A program made the position numbers and the translations under genes. Positions 48,344 to 55,872 of a stretch of 64,000 nucleotides of DNA are shown in pieces. Origin of the DNA: Acidipila rosea (GTDB lineage: Bacteria > Acidobacteriota > Terriglobia > Terriglobales > Acidobacteriaceae); assembly GCF_004339725.1 (NCBI RefSeq), contig NZ_SMGK01000001.1:682001-746000 (forward strand), given 5' to 3'. Under the pieces are notes generated by a model. It was not told where the DNA came from and did not search any database. It worked only from the letters and a program-made list of their open reading frames with translations. How positions within the stretch are numbered: position 1 is the first letter of the stretch; each line of letters begins with the position of its first letter.

Positions 48344-48871
48344 TCAGGCCTGTTGTTTCATGTAGCGCTCATGGCTGGCGAGAATAACTTCATGCGCAGT
48401 CTGGCGATCTTTCCATCCGAGAACCTGAGTGCGCTTGCCTTCGAGGTCTTTGTAAATAGAAAAGAAATGCACGACTTCGCGAAGGATGTGCGACGGTACG
48501 TCGGTATAGTTCTGGATGCTGGAGAATCGGGGATTGCCCGTGGCATAGGCAAGAATCTTGGCATCCGGAATGCCCTGATCGAGCATCTCAAAAAGACCGA
48601 TAGGCCGCGCGTGATAAATACATCCGGGAAATGTAGGCGCATCGCCAAGAATCAGAATATCCAGCGGGTCGCCATCCTCTGCCAGCGTCCGCGGAAGAAA
48701 GCCGTAGTCCCCCGGATAGTGGACGGGCGAATGCAGGTTGCGGTCCAGTCGGAAGACCCGCAGCGTCTTGTCATATTCATATTTGTTGATGCAGTCCTGA
48801 GGAATCTCCACGACTGCGGTGACAATTTCAGGAGAGTTTTCGCCGATAGGAAGGTCGAGATAGTCGGTCAT
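48344..48871 (-). CDS. ppa: Inorganic pyrophosphatase (family I)
   Basis: Hydrolyses pyrophosphate to drive biosynthetic reactions. The 175-residue protein has the soluble family I signature DGDPLDILIL with its three Asp metal ligands, preceded by YPGDYGFLPRTL and NKYEYDK. Family I enzymes use Mg2+ and are strongly fluoride-sensitive. The leader on this strand carries a fluoride riboswitch-like aptamer and an overlapping terminator, so expression is predicted to rise with fluoride. The ribosome site before the ATG is weak. Confidence 0.95.
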   Translation of the reverse strand: MTDYLDLPIGENSPEIVTAVVEIPQDCINKYEYDKTLRVFRLDRNLHSPVHYPGDYGFLPRTLAEDGDPLDILILGDAPTFPGCIYHARPIGLFEMLDQGIPDAKILAYATGNPRFSSIQNYTDVPSHILREVVHFFSIYKDLEGKRTQVLGWKDRQTAHEVILASHERYMKQQA

Positions 48872-48905
48872 TTTGCTCGGTAGTAATCGCTTTCAGCGTG
48901 GGAGC

Positions 48906-48932
48906 AAAAAAAGCTCCTACGCAGGGTAGGAG
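48906..48932 (-). terminator. Riboswitch-controlled terminator of ppa
   Basis: On the minus strand CTCCTAC, loop CCTGC, GTAGGAG, C and seven T residues make a compact intrinsic terminator ending 35 bases before the ppa start. Its 5' arm is the aptamer strand that would form the riboswitch pseudoknot. Its 3' arm can alternatively pair with GCTCCCACG further down (48897-48921), placing the T-run in a loop. Confidence 0.75.
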
Positions 48933-48983
48933 TCATCAGCCTTTCCGTATCGGAAGGCACATAAAGGCGGATTCCTTCGCCTG
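48914..48983 (-). ncRNA. Fluoride riboswitch (crcB motif) upstream of ppa
   Basis: Minus-strand order: P1 AGGCG/CGCCT with 8-nt loop AAGGAATC (48966-48981), linker, hairpin GCCTT-CCG/CGG-AAGGC (48939-48958, one unpaired base), then TGATGACTCCTACC. This follows the crcB motif, including the characteristic GCUGAUG-CUCCUAC end; AGGA of the P1 loop can pair with TCCT to make the pseudoknot. The same CTCCTAC begins the downstream terminator, so ligand binding should prevent termination (an ON switch). Fits ppa, a fluoride-inhibited enzyme. Confidence 0.8.
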
Positions 48984-48989
48984 ATCTCA

Positions 48990-49018
48990 GTATTAGCATA
49001 ACGGTAGTGCTGTCGCAA
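48990..49018 (-). promoter_or_regulatory. Promoter of the ppa leader
   Basis: On the minus strand TTGCGA, a 17-base spacer and TAATAC place the transcription start near 48983, exactly where the aptamer begins. Between here and the divergent gene at 49185 nothing else is recognised. Confidence 0.6.
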
Positions 49019-49184
49019 CTTGAAGCACGCGCGCCTCTTTTTGAAGGCAGTGACGAAAGCGTAACGCAAGCGCGCTCATAGCACGAGCGAAGAACGAAAC
49101 TCCGCATCCTACCATTTATCATTACACCTTCCGTATCTGTAGCAGCGACCTGCACGAAGACAATATAAAAAGGGACACTTGGTG

Positions 49185-49772
49185 ATGGAGCAGGAAAAGA
49201 CTGAACTCTGGCTGATACGCCATGGAGAAACCGAATGGAGTATGTCGGGCGCACATACCAGCCGGACTGACATCCCTCTCACCGGGCATGGCAAAGAGCG
49301 TGCCCGTGAGATTCACAACTATCTCCAGGGCAAGAGCTTTTCGCTTGTGCTCAGCAGCCCTCGCCAGCGTGCCTATGAGACGTGCCGCATTGCCGGCTAT
49401 GCCGATGTCGCGCAGATCGATGAAAACCTGCGCGAGTGGGACTACGGCGATTACGAAGGCCGCACAACCGCTGACATACGAAAAGAGCAGCCCGGCTGGT
49501 CCATCTGGAAGAGCGCCCCGCAGGGCGGGGAAGCGCTTCCGGAAGTGGCTGCGAGAGCACAGAAGATCATCGCGCGGGCGCTCGATGCAGGCGGCCGCGT
49601 GGCCCTGTTTTCGCACGCTCATTTTCTTCGCATCCTTGCAGCGACATGGATTGGTCTGCCGCCGGAAGCGGGACGGCTGTTCACCCTTGGTACAGGTTCG
49701 GTGAGCACGCTTGGGTTTGAGCGAGAGACACGAGTCATACAGTCGTGGAACCGCTCGTTTGAAACAGAGTGA
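49185..49772 (+). CDS. Histidine phosphatase (phosphoglycerate mutase family)
   Basis: A 195-residue member of the histidine phosphatase superfamily. It has the catalytic LIRHGETEW at residue 9-17, the supporting Arg in SSPRQRAYET, Glu in REWDYGDYEG and the second His in LFSHAHFLR. Such proteins include cofactor-dependent mutases and broad phosphatases; this one is of the small phosphatase type. Adjacent GTG (49182) and TTG (49179) are alternative starts. It is 58 bases upstream of a universal stress protein gene on the same strand. Confidence 0.85.
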   Translation: MEQEKTELWLIRHGETEWSMSGAHTSRTDIPLTGHGKERAREIHNYLQGKSFSLVLSSPRQRAYETCRIAGYADVAQIDENLREWDYGDYEGRTTADIRKEQPGWSIWKSAPQGGEALPEVAARAQKIIARALDAGGRVALFSHAHFLRILAATWIGLPPEAGRLFTLGTGSVSTLGFERETRVIQSWNRSFETE

Positions 49773-49777
49773 TGCTT

Positions 49778-49799
49778 GTGTCGACGCGCTGATCGACAC
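49778..49799 (+). promoter_or_regulatory. Hairpin between phosphatase and UspA genes
   Basis: GTGTCGA and TCGACAC form a perfect 7-bp dyad with an 8-base spacer, starting 5 bases after the phosphatase stop. There is no U-tract; it may be a processing or regulatory hairpin. Confidence 0.3.
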
Positions 49800-49830
49800 G
49801 CAGGCAGGTTATAAAGAGGGTGCGATTGAA

Positions 49831-50286
49831 ATGGAAACCGAGACTGCGTTCAAAAAGATACTGGTGGGCTTCAACGGTACATCGGGCTCAAGCCGTGCCG
49901 CTGAGGTTGCAATTTCGCTGGCAAGGAGCCTGAATGCGAAGCTAATTCTATTGGGCGTAGTTCCTCCACTCACGGCTGAAGCACAGGCCGAAGGACTTGG
50001 GCTGGAGGAGGCATCAGGCACGCGCAGGAGGCTGGAGGAGCAACTCGAAAAGACTGCCTCTCGGGTTCGCAGCCTGGGCGCAGACGTGGTGACGGAGATT
50101 GCGGACGGCGAACCTGAAGCGCAAATTGAGCGCAAAGCCGAAGAGGAAGGTGTAGACCTCATCATCGTGGGGCGCCGTGAAATTGGCCGTGTGCGACATT
50201 GGCTAGAGGGCTCTACGTCTGAGACGCTCGTTCGAAGCGCACACGCTTCAGTCCTCGTTGTTCACGAGGACTGCGAGCAGCCATAG
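49831..50286 (+). CDS. Universal stress protein, single domain
   Basis: A 151-residue UspA-fold protein. The N-terminal strand ILVGFNGTSGSSRAAEVAI and the C-terminal nucleotide loop IIVGRREIGRVRHWLEGSTSETLVRSA match ATP-binding Usp proteins, which dimerise and accumulate under stress. AGAGGG lies ten bases before the ATG at 49831. A second, tandem Usp gene is 2.2 kb downstream. Confidence 0.88.
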   Translation: METETAFKKILVGFNGTSGSSRAAEVAISLARSLNAKLILLGVVPPLTAEAQAEGLGLEEASGTRRRLEEQLEKTASRVRSLGADVVTEIADGEPEAQIERKAEEEGVDLIIVGRREIGRVRHWLEGSTSETLVRSAHASVLVVHEDCEQP

Positions 50287-50310
50287 CGCTGGCCTCTGCT
50301 CAACAGCGAA

Positions 50311-51039
50311 TCATTTCTCCGGCGTGTCCTCACCCATGTCCAGGGCCCGGTGAGAATACTTGATTACATCTACATCCGAGAGAACCACGAGCCCCTCTTG
50401 AACCATGCTCTCTACTACTGGCAAAAAGGAGTTCAGCTTATCTTCGGTATCGATCACCGTAAGCATCATCGAGTTATCGCGGGAGAGGTGAAGCGGGCTT
50501 TCCTTATGAATCCGACGATGCGCGCCATAGCCGAGGATTCCGCGATAGACCGTCGCTCCGGCAAGATCATTGGCTCGCAGGGCCTGCACCAACGCCTGGT
50601 AGAGAGGCTTTCCCTGCCACTGATCGCTTTCGCCGATATAGATGCGCATCATCTTTGCCTTGCCTTCAATCTTCAATTGCTGCTGCGCTGCAGCTTTCTT
50701 CTCTTTCCCTGCCTGAGCCGGCTTCGCGATCATCGTTTCCTGCAATTCGATCATGCCGGAGCCCGCCATCTCTTCTAGGCGGCCGAGCAGCGAGTCCACC
50801 TTGGCCTGCGTCTCGATAAATTCAATCTTGAGCGGAAGATGGTCTGAAAGATCCACGAGGTTGGCGGAGTGCAGGTGGTGGTCAGCGCCGAAGCCTGCGA
50901 TGCCTTTCGTTACCGTCGCACCGGCAACTCCTCTGAAGAAAAGGAAATCGAGAATTGTCGAATAGATGGGGACGCCATGGTGGGTGGATCCCTCGCTGAG
51001 GTAAATCGAGACTTTGACTGCTTTACCGGCAGACAACAT
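50311..51039 (-). CDS. Tandem DUF190 protein
   Basis: A 242-residue protein with two copies of DUF190, a PII-like ferredoxin fold, at about 8-105 and 128-228. Both begin with related strands (VKVSIYLSEGSTHHGVPIYSTILDFL and MMRIYIGESDQWQGKPLYQALVQAL) and share the GATVTKGIAGFGA/GATVYRGILGYGA turn. A Lys/Ala/Gln linker joins them. DUF190 genes commonly sit beside crcB, and a regulatory or sensing role in fluoride export has been suggested by that linkage. I start at the ATG at 51039, preceded by AGGGGG; it is 49 bases after crcB. Confidence 0.87.
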   Translation of the reverse strand: MLSAGKAVKVSIYLSEGSTHHGVPIYSTILDFLFFRGVAGATVTKGIAGFGADHHLHSANLVDLSDHLPLKIEFIETQAKVDSLLGRLEEMAGSGMIELQETMIAKPAQAGKEKKAAAQQQLKIEGKAKMMRIYIGESDQWQGKPLYQALVQALRANDLAGATVYRGILGYGAHRRIHKESPLHLSRDNSMMLTVIDTEDKLNSFLPVVESMVQEGLVVLSDVDVIKYSHRALDMGEDTPEK

Positions 51040-51088
51040 GCTTTCCCCCTTTAGTACGCAACACACCAGAGTCCAGTCTTGTTGATCT

Positions 51089-51466
51089 TCATGAGACCGC
51101 CTTCGCGAGCAGAACCCCCAGCCACACTCCCAGCAGGCCGAGCAACAGGCTAAGAGTGACATACAAGGCGGCAATCATGAATGCCCCGGTCTGCAGGCTG
51201 GTAAAGGTCTCCCACTCGAAGCTTGAGAATGTGCTGTAAGCTCCCACGAAACCAACTGGGATAAGAAATCTCCACGCAGCGCTCAGTTCCGTGCGTCTGC
51301 CCAGAAACACCAGTGAGAATCCGATGATGATGCAGGCGCTGATGTTGATGATAAATGTGCCGTAGGGAAATTTCGTACCCATGCGGCCAGCAACGACAGA
51401 GCCTACCGCGTAGCGCGCGATAGCTCCAAACGCACCGCCCACCGCCATAAAGAAGTATTTCTGCAA
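51089..51466 (-). CDS. crcB: Fluoride channel CrcB/Fluc
   Basis: A 125-residue small membrane protein that exports fluoride as a dual-topology dimer. It has four membrane segments, GGAFGAIARY at the first, GTFIINISACIIIGF at the second and the GFVGAYSTFSSFEWET block with the Phe and Thr/Ser residues that line the pore. I choose a TTG start at 51466 because AGGAGGG lies six bases upstream; a longer ATG start would pass through that ribosome site. Cotranscribed with the DUF190 gene. The leader resembles a fluoride riboswitch. Confidence 0.93.
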   Translation of the reverse strand: MQKYFFMAVGGAFGAIARYAVGSVVAGRMGTKFPYGTFIINISACIIIGFSLVFLGRRTELSAAWRFLIPVGFVGAYSTFSSFEWETFTSLQTGAFMIAALYVTLSLLLGLLGVWLGVLLAKAVS

Positions 51467-51582
51467 GTATCCCTCCTGCTTCTGCCAGGCTGGCGTTTTG
51501 ACCGCGCAACCACACAAACACCATTGCTCACGCCAATGCCATCAGGCAGAGCGCGTTCTATCGTTCAGGTTGTTCGGGATCT

Positions 51583-51628
51583 CTGTCGGGACGCGACTCA
51601 CTCCCGACAGGGTTCCCTGCCAGGAGTT
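51583..51628 (-). promoter_or_regulatory. Expression platform of the crcB leader
   Basis: Two hairpins compete for the same strand. One pairs ACTCC of the aptamer end with GGAGT (51600-51627, with inner CAGGG/CCCTG). The other pairs CTGTCGGGA with TCCCGACAG (51583-51610). Ligand-locked aptamer should favour the second. Neither has a U-tract, so translational control is more likely; CTCCT of the aptamer is also complementary to the crcB ribosome site. Confidence 0.5.
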
Positions 51629-51693
51629 ATCATCTGCTCGTCCTTACATCAGAAACATGGATGGGCAGCGGTTAAGGGCGAACTCCTTCACCT
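51622..51693 (-). ncRNA. Fluoride riboswitch (crcB motif) upstream of crcB
   Basis: Minus-strand order: P1 GGTG/CGCC with 8-nt loop AAGGAGTT (51677-51692), then CTTAACCGCTG, a longer variable arm closed by CTGC/GCAG, then ATGATAACTCCTGG. The loop AGGAGTT is perfectly complementary to AACTCCT at 51622-51628, giving a 7-bp pseudoknot. Order, the AACCGCT junction and GATG-ACTCCT end all match the crcB motif, and the gene is its classic target. Confidence 0.8.
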
Positions 51694-51710
51694 CAACATA
51701 GCTATATCGT

Positions 51711-51739
51711 TTGTAAGGGGCGACCATAGCTCTTGTCAA
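51711..51739 (-). promoter_or_regulatory. Possible promoter of the crcB leader
   Basis: A perfect TTGACA (51734-51739 on the minus strand) has TTACAA 17 bases downstream. The -10 is a poor match, but the position, about 10 bases before the aptamer, is right. Confidence 0.4.
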
Positions 51740-51780
51740 CGAAGTCGTGAAACGGCAACGCCAGCCTGGCTGCCGGATCG

Positions 51781-52392
51781 TCAGCCAGCTTGATGCCAAT
51801 ACTGCGTCAGGCTTCCTGCTCCGCCTGTAACTGGGTCGGAGTTTGGAAAGCGCAGGTGGCGCATCCGATCGACTGCGGACTGCGAAGGAGGAGTGCGGCA
51901 GATGTCCCATTGCTGATCGGGCGGATACGCTCCCACCACCAGGAAGTCAGCGCTGCTCTTGAGCCTGCAATGGCCGGTCCCGGTGGGGAGCACCGCTACA
52001 TCGCCGCTCCTCACGATTACTTCATGCCCGTTCTCTCCCCCCAAAAGCAGCGTCGCCTGTCCACCCGCAAATCCAAGCACCTCGTGCGCCGTTGAGTGGT
52101 AGTGGTGAAAGTCGTAGACGCCATTGCGCCATTGCGGCGGCCAGCCGTTGCGCATGAAGGCCTTCTCGAAAATGGCCGCCGGGTCTTCTCCTGTCACATC
52201 GAACGCGCCGCGGTAGATCAGAACAGGAAGCTGCTCGTTATTCGGAACCCATCCATTGTGGGTGAGTCTAAGCAGCTCTACATCTTCGGGCTTGCGCGCC
52301 GCGTGGCCCGCGTCTGCGAAAAGCGCGCGTTCAGGAACCAGGCCGATCGCTGCGAGCATGGCTGCAAAGTGACGGCGGTTAGTGGATGTCAT
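51781..52392 (-). CDS. Tat-exported cupin protein
   Basis: A 203-residue protein with a probable twin-arginine signal ([16 protein letters not shown]) and one cupin barrel. The metal-site block is [17 protein letters not shown], followed by [12 protein letters not shown]. Single-domain cupins of this kind range from binding proteins to small oxygenases. I use the ATG at 52392, preceded by GGGAGG. It lies between two riboswitch-bearing leaders, but its own strand shows no aptamer. Confidence 0.75.
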   Translation of the reverse strand: MTSTNRRHFAAMLAAIGLVPERALFADAGHAARKPEDVELLRLTHNGWVPNNEQLPVLIYRGAFDVTGEDPAAIFEKAFMRNGWPPQWRNGVYDFHHYHSTAHEVLGFAGGQATLLLGGENGHEVIVRSGDVAVLPTGTGHCRLKSSADFLVVGAYPPDQQWDICRTPPSQSAVDRMRHLRFPNSDPVTGGAGSLTQYWHQAG

Positions 52393-52446
52393 GAGCGATG
52401 CCTCCCTGCAACTCGCAAAGGAACTCTCAGCCACAATACTAAAGCT

Positions 52447-52498
52447 TGTGACGGAGATCACTTCAAGTGTCGCCACTGGACATGGATGATAACTCTGC
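52447..52498 (+). ncRNA. Probable fluoride riboswitch upstream of the tandem UspA gene
   Basis: Plus-strand order: P1 GTG/CAC with 8-nt loop ACGGAGAT (52448-52461), TTCAAG, hairpin TGTC/GACA, then GGATGATAACTCTGC. It shares GATGATAACTC with the crcB leader, and loop CGGAG can pair with CTCTG (52493-52497, one G-U) as the pseudoknot. It is more degenerate than the other two. CTCT is also complementary to AGAG in the ribosome site (52512-52515), so a translational ON switch is possible. Confidence 0.6.
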
Positions 52499-52521
52499 AC
52501 GGTCCCGGAGAAGAGGTCACT

Positions 52522-53430
52522 ATGACCGCCGTTCCTAGAGTCACGCCACCCGCCAAATTGAAGATCGAAAAGATTGCTGTCCTCACTGACTTTTCAAAGA
52601 ATGCAGACATTGCTCTGCGCTGTGCGGCCACCTTTGCACGCGGATATAAGGCTGGCCTGGTCATCGCTCATGCTTATACTCCGCCGACGTATGCGTTTGC
52701 CGCTCCCGAGATGGCATTTTCCTACCAGGTTTTAGAAGACGTGCGGCAGAGTTTGGAAAATCGTCTGCTGAGTCAGACGGAAGCGCCTTTTCTTCGGGGC
52801 ATCAATTGCACCACCGTTCTCCATGCCGGGGGCACGCTCGATCTGCTGGATGATTTAGCGGATGCGGACTTGATAGTCGTGGGAACGGCGGGCGAGACAG
52901 GCCTTGAAAAGGCCGTCCTCGGATCGACTGCGGAAGCCATCTTTCGAGCCTCCTCGATACCGGTACTGACCGTCGGGCCGCACTGCCATTGCAGTGGCGA
53001 GAGGGAGATTGCGGTAAGGAGGCTTCTATACGCCACAGACTTTTCTCCGGGTGCAGAGATTGGCTTTCGCTATGCCGCGTCCATCGTAAGAGAACACGGG
53101 GCAGCATTCGTTCTGCTCCACGTAAAAGATGATCAAGACGTATCCTTCACTTTTGAGCGGGCAATGGCCACCGCAGAGCCCTTGGAGAAGCTTGAAAAGC
53201 TACTCGCAGATCACGCAGATCTCAAGCCCAGAGCAGATTGCATCGTCGGATTCGGAACGCCGGAAGCAGTCATTCTCGAAGAAGCCAAAACGCGTAAGGC
53301 CGATCTCATCGTGATTGGCGCGCGGGGAGCTGGCGTCTTCACCTCAGCCCTTTCCCATTTCGCCGGCGGAACCGCCTACAAGGTCGCAGCAAGCGCGACC
53401 TGTCCAGTCCTGACGATCCGCAAAGTATGA
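52522..53430 (+). CDS. Tandem universal stress protein
   Basis: A 302-residue protein with two UspA domains (about 12-150 and 162-300). Domain 1 begins [20 protein letters not shown] and has [22 protein letters not shown]; domain 2 begins [20 protein letters not shown] and ends [25 protein letters not shown]. The nucleotide loop is better kept in domain 1. AAGAGG lies five bases before the ATG. Its leader looks like a fluoride riboswitch, which would make this a fluoride-inducible stress protein. Confidence 0.9.
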   Translation: MTAVPRVTPPAKLKIEKIAVLTDFSKNADIALRCAATFARGYKAGLVIAHAYTPPTYAFAAPEMAFSYQVLEDVRQSLENRLLSQTEAPFLRGINCTTVLHAGGTLDLLDDLADADLIVVGTAGETGLEKAVLGSTAEAIFRASSIPVLTVGPHCHCSGEREIAVRRLLYATDFSPGAEIGFRYAASIVREHGAAFVLLHVKDDQDVSFTFERAMATAEPLEKLEKLLADHADLKPRADCIVGFGTPEAVILEEAKTRKADLIVIGARGAGVFTSALSHFAGGTAYKVAASATCPVLTIRKV

Positions 53431-53517
53431 TTCCTTCCTCCTCCATCCATTACACCGGCTGCGTAGGCGACTTGATCTCACATCGTAGCTGCTCTCCGTC
53501 TTTGAGTGGATGATCTG

Positions 53518-54003
53518 CTATTGTTTCGCGCGCGCCGCCTCGATCGCGGCGATGTCGATCTTCCGCATCGTCATCATCGCGTTCATCGCGCGCTTGGCTG
53601 CAGCGCGATCCGGATCCGCCGTCGCCGCCAGCAGCGCACGCGGAGTGATCTGCCATGAAAAACCCCAGCGGTCCTTGCACCAGCCGCACATGCTTTCCTG
53701 GCCGCCGTTGCTGACGATGGCGTTCCACAGGCGGTCGGTCTCGGCCTGGTCGTCGGTAAGAATCACGAAGCTGACCGCTTCGTTCGGGACGAACATCGGA
53801 CCGCCATTGAGACCCAGAAAATTTCGTCCGCAGACGGTGAACTCAACGAGGAGTTCCTGGCCTTCGGGGCCGGATGGCGTATCTGTAGGCGAGGCGCTTG
53901 TCTTCCCGACGTGACTGTCGGGAAAGGTGGCGGCATAGAACTCGGCTGCTTCGCGGGCTTTGCCTTGGTTGAACCACAGGCAAGTGATCATCTTCTCGGA
54001 CAT
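53518..54003 (-). CDS. PhnB-like VOC-family protein
   Basis: A 161-residue vicinal-oxygen-chelate fold protein of the PhnB type, once annotated as 3-demethylubiquinone methyltransferase. Characteristic blocks are CLWFNQGKAREAAEFYAATFPDS, FTVCGRNFLGLNGGP, SFVILTDDQAETDRLW and CGWCKDRWGFSWQITP. Function in bacteria is generally unknown. It lies between a Usp gene and another VOC gene on the same strand. Confidence 0.85.
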   Translation of the reverse strand: MSEKMITCLWFNQGKAREAAEFYAATFPDSHVGKTSASPTDTPSGPEGQELLVEFTVCGRNFLGLNGGPMFVPNEAVSFVILTDDQAETDRLWNAIVSNGGQESMCGWCKDRWGFSWQITPRALLAATADPDRAAAKRAMNAMMTMRKIDIAAIEAARAKQ

Positions 54004-54100
54004 ATCGTTCCTTTCTGCTTTTCAAAGTTCGTGGTAGTTCGGCGGCCGCCGTTCTTCTGCGAATGAAGAACGGCTTCGCCGGGCATGAAGTACATCGCGG

Positions 54101-54880
54101 TTACGATTTTGGTGCCTGCATGAGAGCAAAGTGGCCGTTCTGGTCGTCTGTGGCCTGCATGATGCGCGAGCCTCCGGGCACGTCCATCGGAGGCATGAGG
54201 ATGTTGCCGCCGGCGTCGATCACACGTTTCTGCGCAGCCTCGATGTCATCGACGATGAAGTAGAACTGCCAGTGTGGCGGAATATCTTCGGGCATGCCTG
54301 GGCCTTTACGGTTCATCATTCCGCCGGTGTAGAGAGGCTGGTCGCTCCGGAAGGTTTGATAAGTACCCATGGCGCCCATATCGTGCGCAAAGTCCTTCTG
54401 CCAGCCGTAATGCTTGGAGTAGTAGTCAAAAGCCTTCGCTTGATCGTCGGTAAGTAGTTCGTGCCATCCCACATTACCCACCGCCATCTGATCCAGACGA
54501 GGCGGAGCATCTTGCTGACTCGGTTCGAAGAGCAGGTATTTCACCTTTTGTGGATCAAGCACGACCGCGAAACGTCCGACGCCCGGGATATCCTGAGCCG
54601 GCTTCACAATAGTCCCGCCGTCGGCTGTTACAGCCTTCAGCTCCTCGTCCAGCTTCGCAGTGTGAATGTGCCCCATCCACTGAGGAGGAAGATCAGGCGC
54701 GTCAGCGCCAGCCCAGGTCATCATGCCGCCGACGTCTTTTCCGTCTTTACCGAAGAGCATGTAGGTGAAACCGGGCATGCCGGCGTCCCTGATGTCCCAC
54801 CCGACTACCTTCTTGTAAAAGTTGACTGCCTTGTCCATGTCATTGGTGACAAGTTCGTACCAGATGAATCCGTCTGCCAT
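54101..54880 (-). CDS. Two-domain VOC-family protein
   Basis: A 259-residue protein with two glyoxalase-like VOC domains (about 5-115 and 135-255). The first begins FIWYELVTNDMDKAVNFYKKVVGW, the second VGWHELLTDDQAKAFDYYSKHYGW. Such proteins are often called hydroxylases or 27-kDa antigen CFP30B-like; the reaction is unknown. I start at the ATG at 54880, with AAGGTG four bases upstream; the longer frame is unlike the family. Divergent from a TetR regulator 121 bases away, which probably controls it. Confidence 0.87.
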   Translation of the reverse strand: MADGFIWYELVTNDMDKAVNFYKKVVGWDIRDAGMPGFTYMLFGKDGKDVGGMMTWAGADAPDLPPQWMGHIHTAKLDEELKAVTADGGTIVKPAQDIPGVGRFAVVLDPQKVKYLLFEPSQQDAPPRLDQMAVGNVGWHELLTDDQAKAFDYYSKHYGWQKDFAHDMGAMGTYQTFRSDQPLYTGGMMNRKGPGMPEDIPPHWQFYFIVDDIEAAQKRVIDAGGNILMPPMDVPGGSRIMQATDDQNGHFALMQAPKS

Positions 54881-55001
54881 TTTGCACCTTCCACTCAGCG
54901 ACGTATCGCCACAAAAGTAAACACAGTCCACATACGCTATCACCTGGAAGTGGATGCTGTCTACAATTAGCCTTTCGCGGTACACTCTACTCAAACAGGC
55001 A

Positions 55002-55643
55002 ATGAAAAAGAACGTCATCCTTGAGAAACGCAAGACCTTTCGTCACGGTGATCTGCGCAACGCACTCGTGGCCGCCGGGCTTGAGATGGCTCGTGCTGGA
55101 GGACCCAATGCAGTCATTCTGCGGGAGGCAACCCGGCAGGCGGGTGTCTCTCCCAATGCGGCTTACAGACATTTTGCTGGCCAGGCTGAGCTGCTGGATG
55201 CCGTACGGTCGGCATGTCTGTCACGGTTAGCCGCGGCAATTGAAGATGAGATGAAGAAGTGTCGCCCAGGCCGGGATTCACAAGCGTTTGCACGAAAGAG
55301 TTTGCGTGCCGTGGGGATGGGATATTTAGGATTTGCGATGAGCGAGCCGGGAATGTTTCGCACGGCTTTTTCGGTTCCACCGCCTGTACATGAGCAAAAT
55401 CCGGCGAACACCGCGTCGATGGGGTTGAACCCGTTTCAACTGCTTTCGCTAGCTCTGGACCGCATGCAGGAGAGCGGCTTGCTTGGCAAAAAGGACCGCA
55501 AAGATGCGGAATATCTCGCGTGGTCGACAGTTCACGGTCTGGCGCTTCTGGCGCTTGAGGGACCGCTGCACAAGATGCCACGTGAGATAGTTCTGGCGCT
55601 GGGAGAGAGGCTAGTGGTCATGGTGGAACGCGGACTCAGCTAG
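55002..55643 (+). CDS. TetR-family transcriptional regulator
   Basis: A 213-residue regulator. The N-terminal helix-turn-helix is RHGDLRNALVAAGLEMARAGGPNAVILREATRQAGVSPNAAYRHFAGQAELL, spanning about residues 13-65; the rest is a helical ligand-binding domain. The divergent VOC gene is the likely target. I chose the ATG at 55002 (MKKNVILEKRK), with AGG close upstream. The 229-base gap after it (55644-55872) shows nothing recognisable. Confidence 0.88.
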   Translation: MKKNVILEKRKTFRHGDLRNALVAAGLEMARAGGPNAVILREATRQAGVSPNAAYRHFAGQAELLDAVRSACLSRLAAAIEDEMKKCRPGRDSQAFARKSLRAVGMGYLGFAMSEPGMFRTAFSVPPPVHEQNPANTASMGLNPFQLLSLALDRMQESGLLGKKDRKDAEYLAWSTVHGLALLALEGPLHKMPREIVLALGERLVVMVERGLS

Positions 55644-55872
55644 ACACTCGACAAAGCATCGACTCGTTCCGAATCGACGATTGGATCGGGAAACAGTTTT
55701 CAGTTAGCAGAACCCCATTACGAACGAGAAGCCTACTTATGAGGACTGATGAATCCTTCACCCAATACGAGAAGGCTATCTTTGTGGCCGCTTCCGCTCT
55801 TTACTGGCGCTAAACACTATTGCCGATCTTGCCTCTAATGATGACAGCTCGAGGACGTCGCCATCAAGGGCT

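Noticed and set aside
48990..49184. A fourth fluoride riboswitch in front of the histidine phosphatase
   Set aside because: The plus-strand leader lacks the P1 loop and the GATG-ACTCC end; any fluoride control would have to come from elsewhere.
51040..51174. Longer start for the DUF190 protein
   Set aside because: The extra 45 residues are Cys-rich, overlap the end of crcB and are unlike the family; AGGGGG supports 51039.
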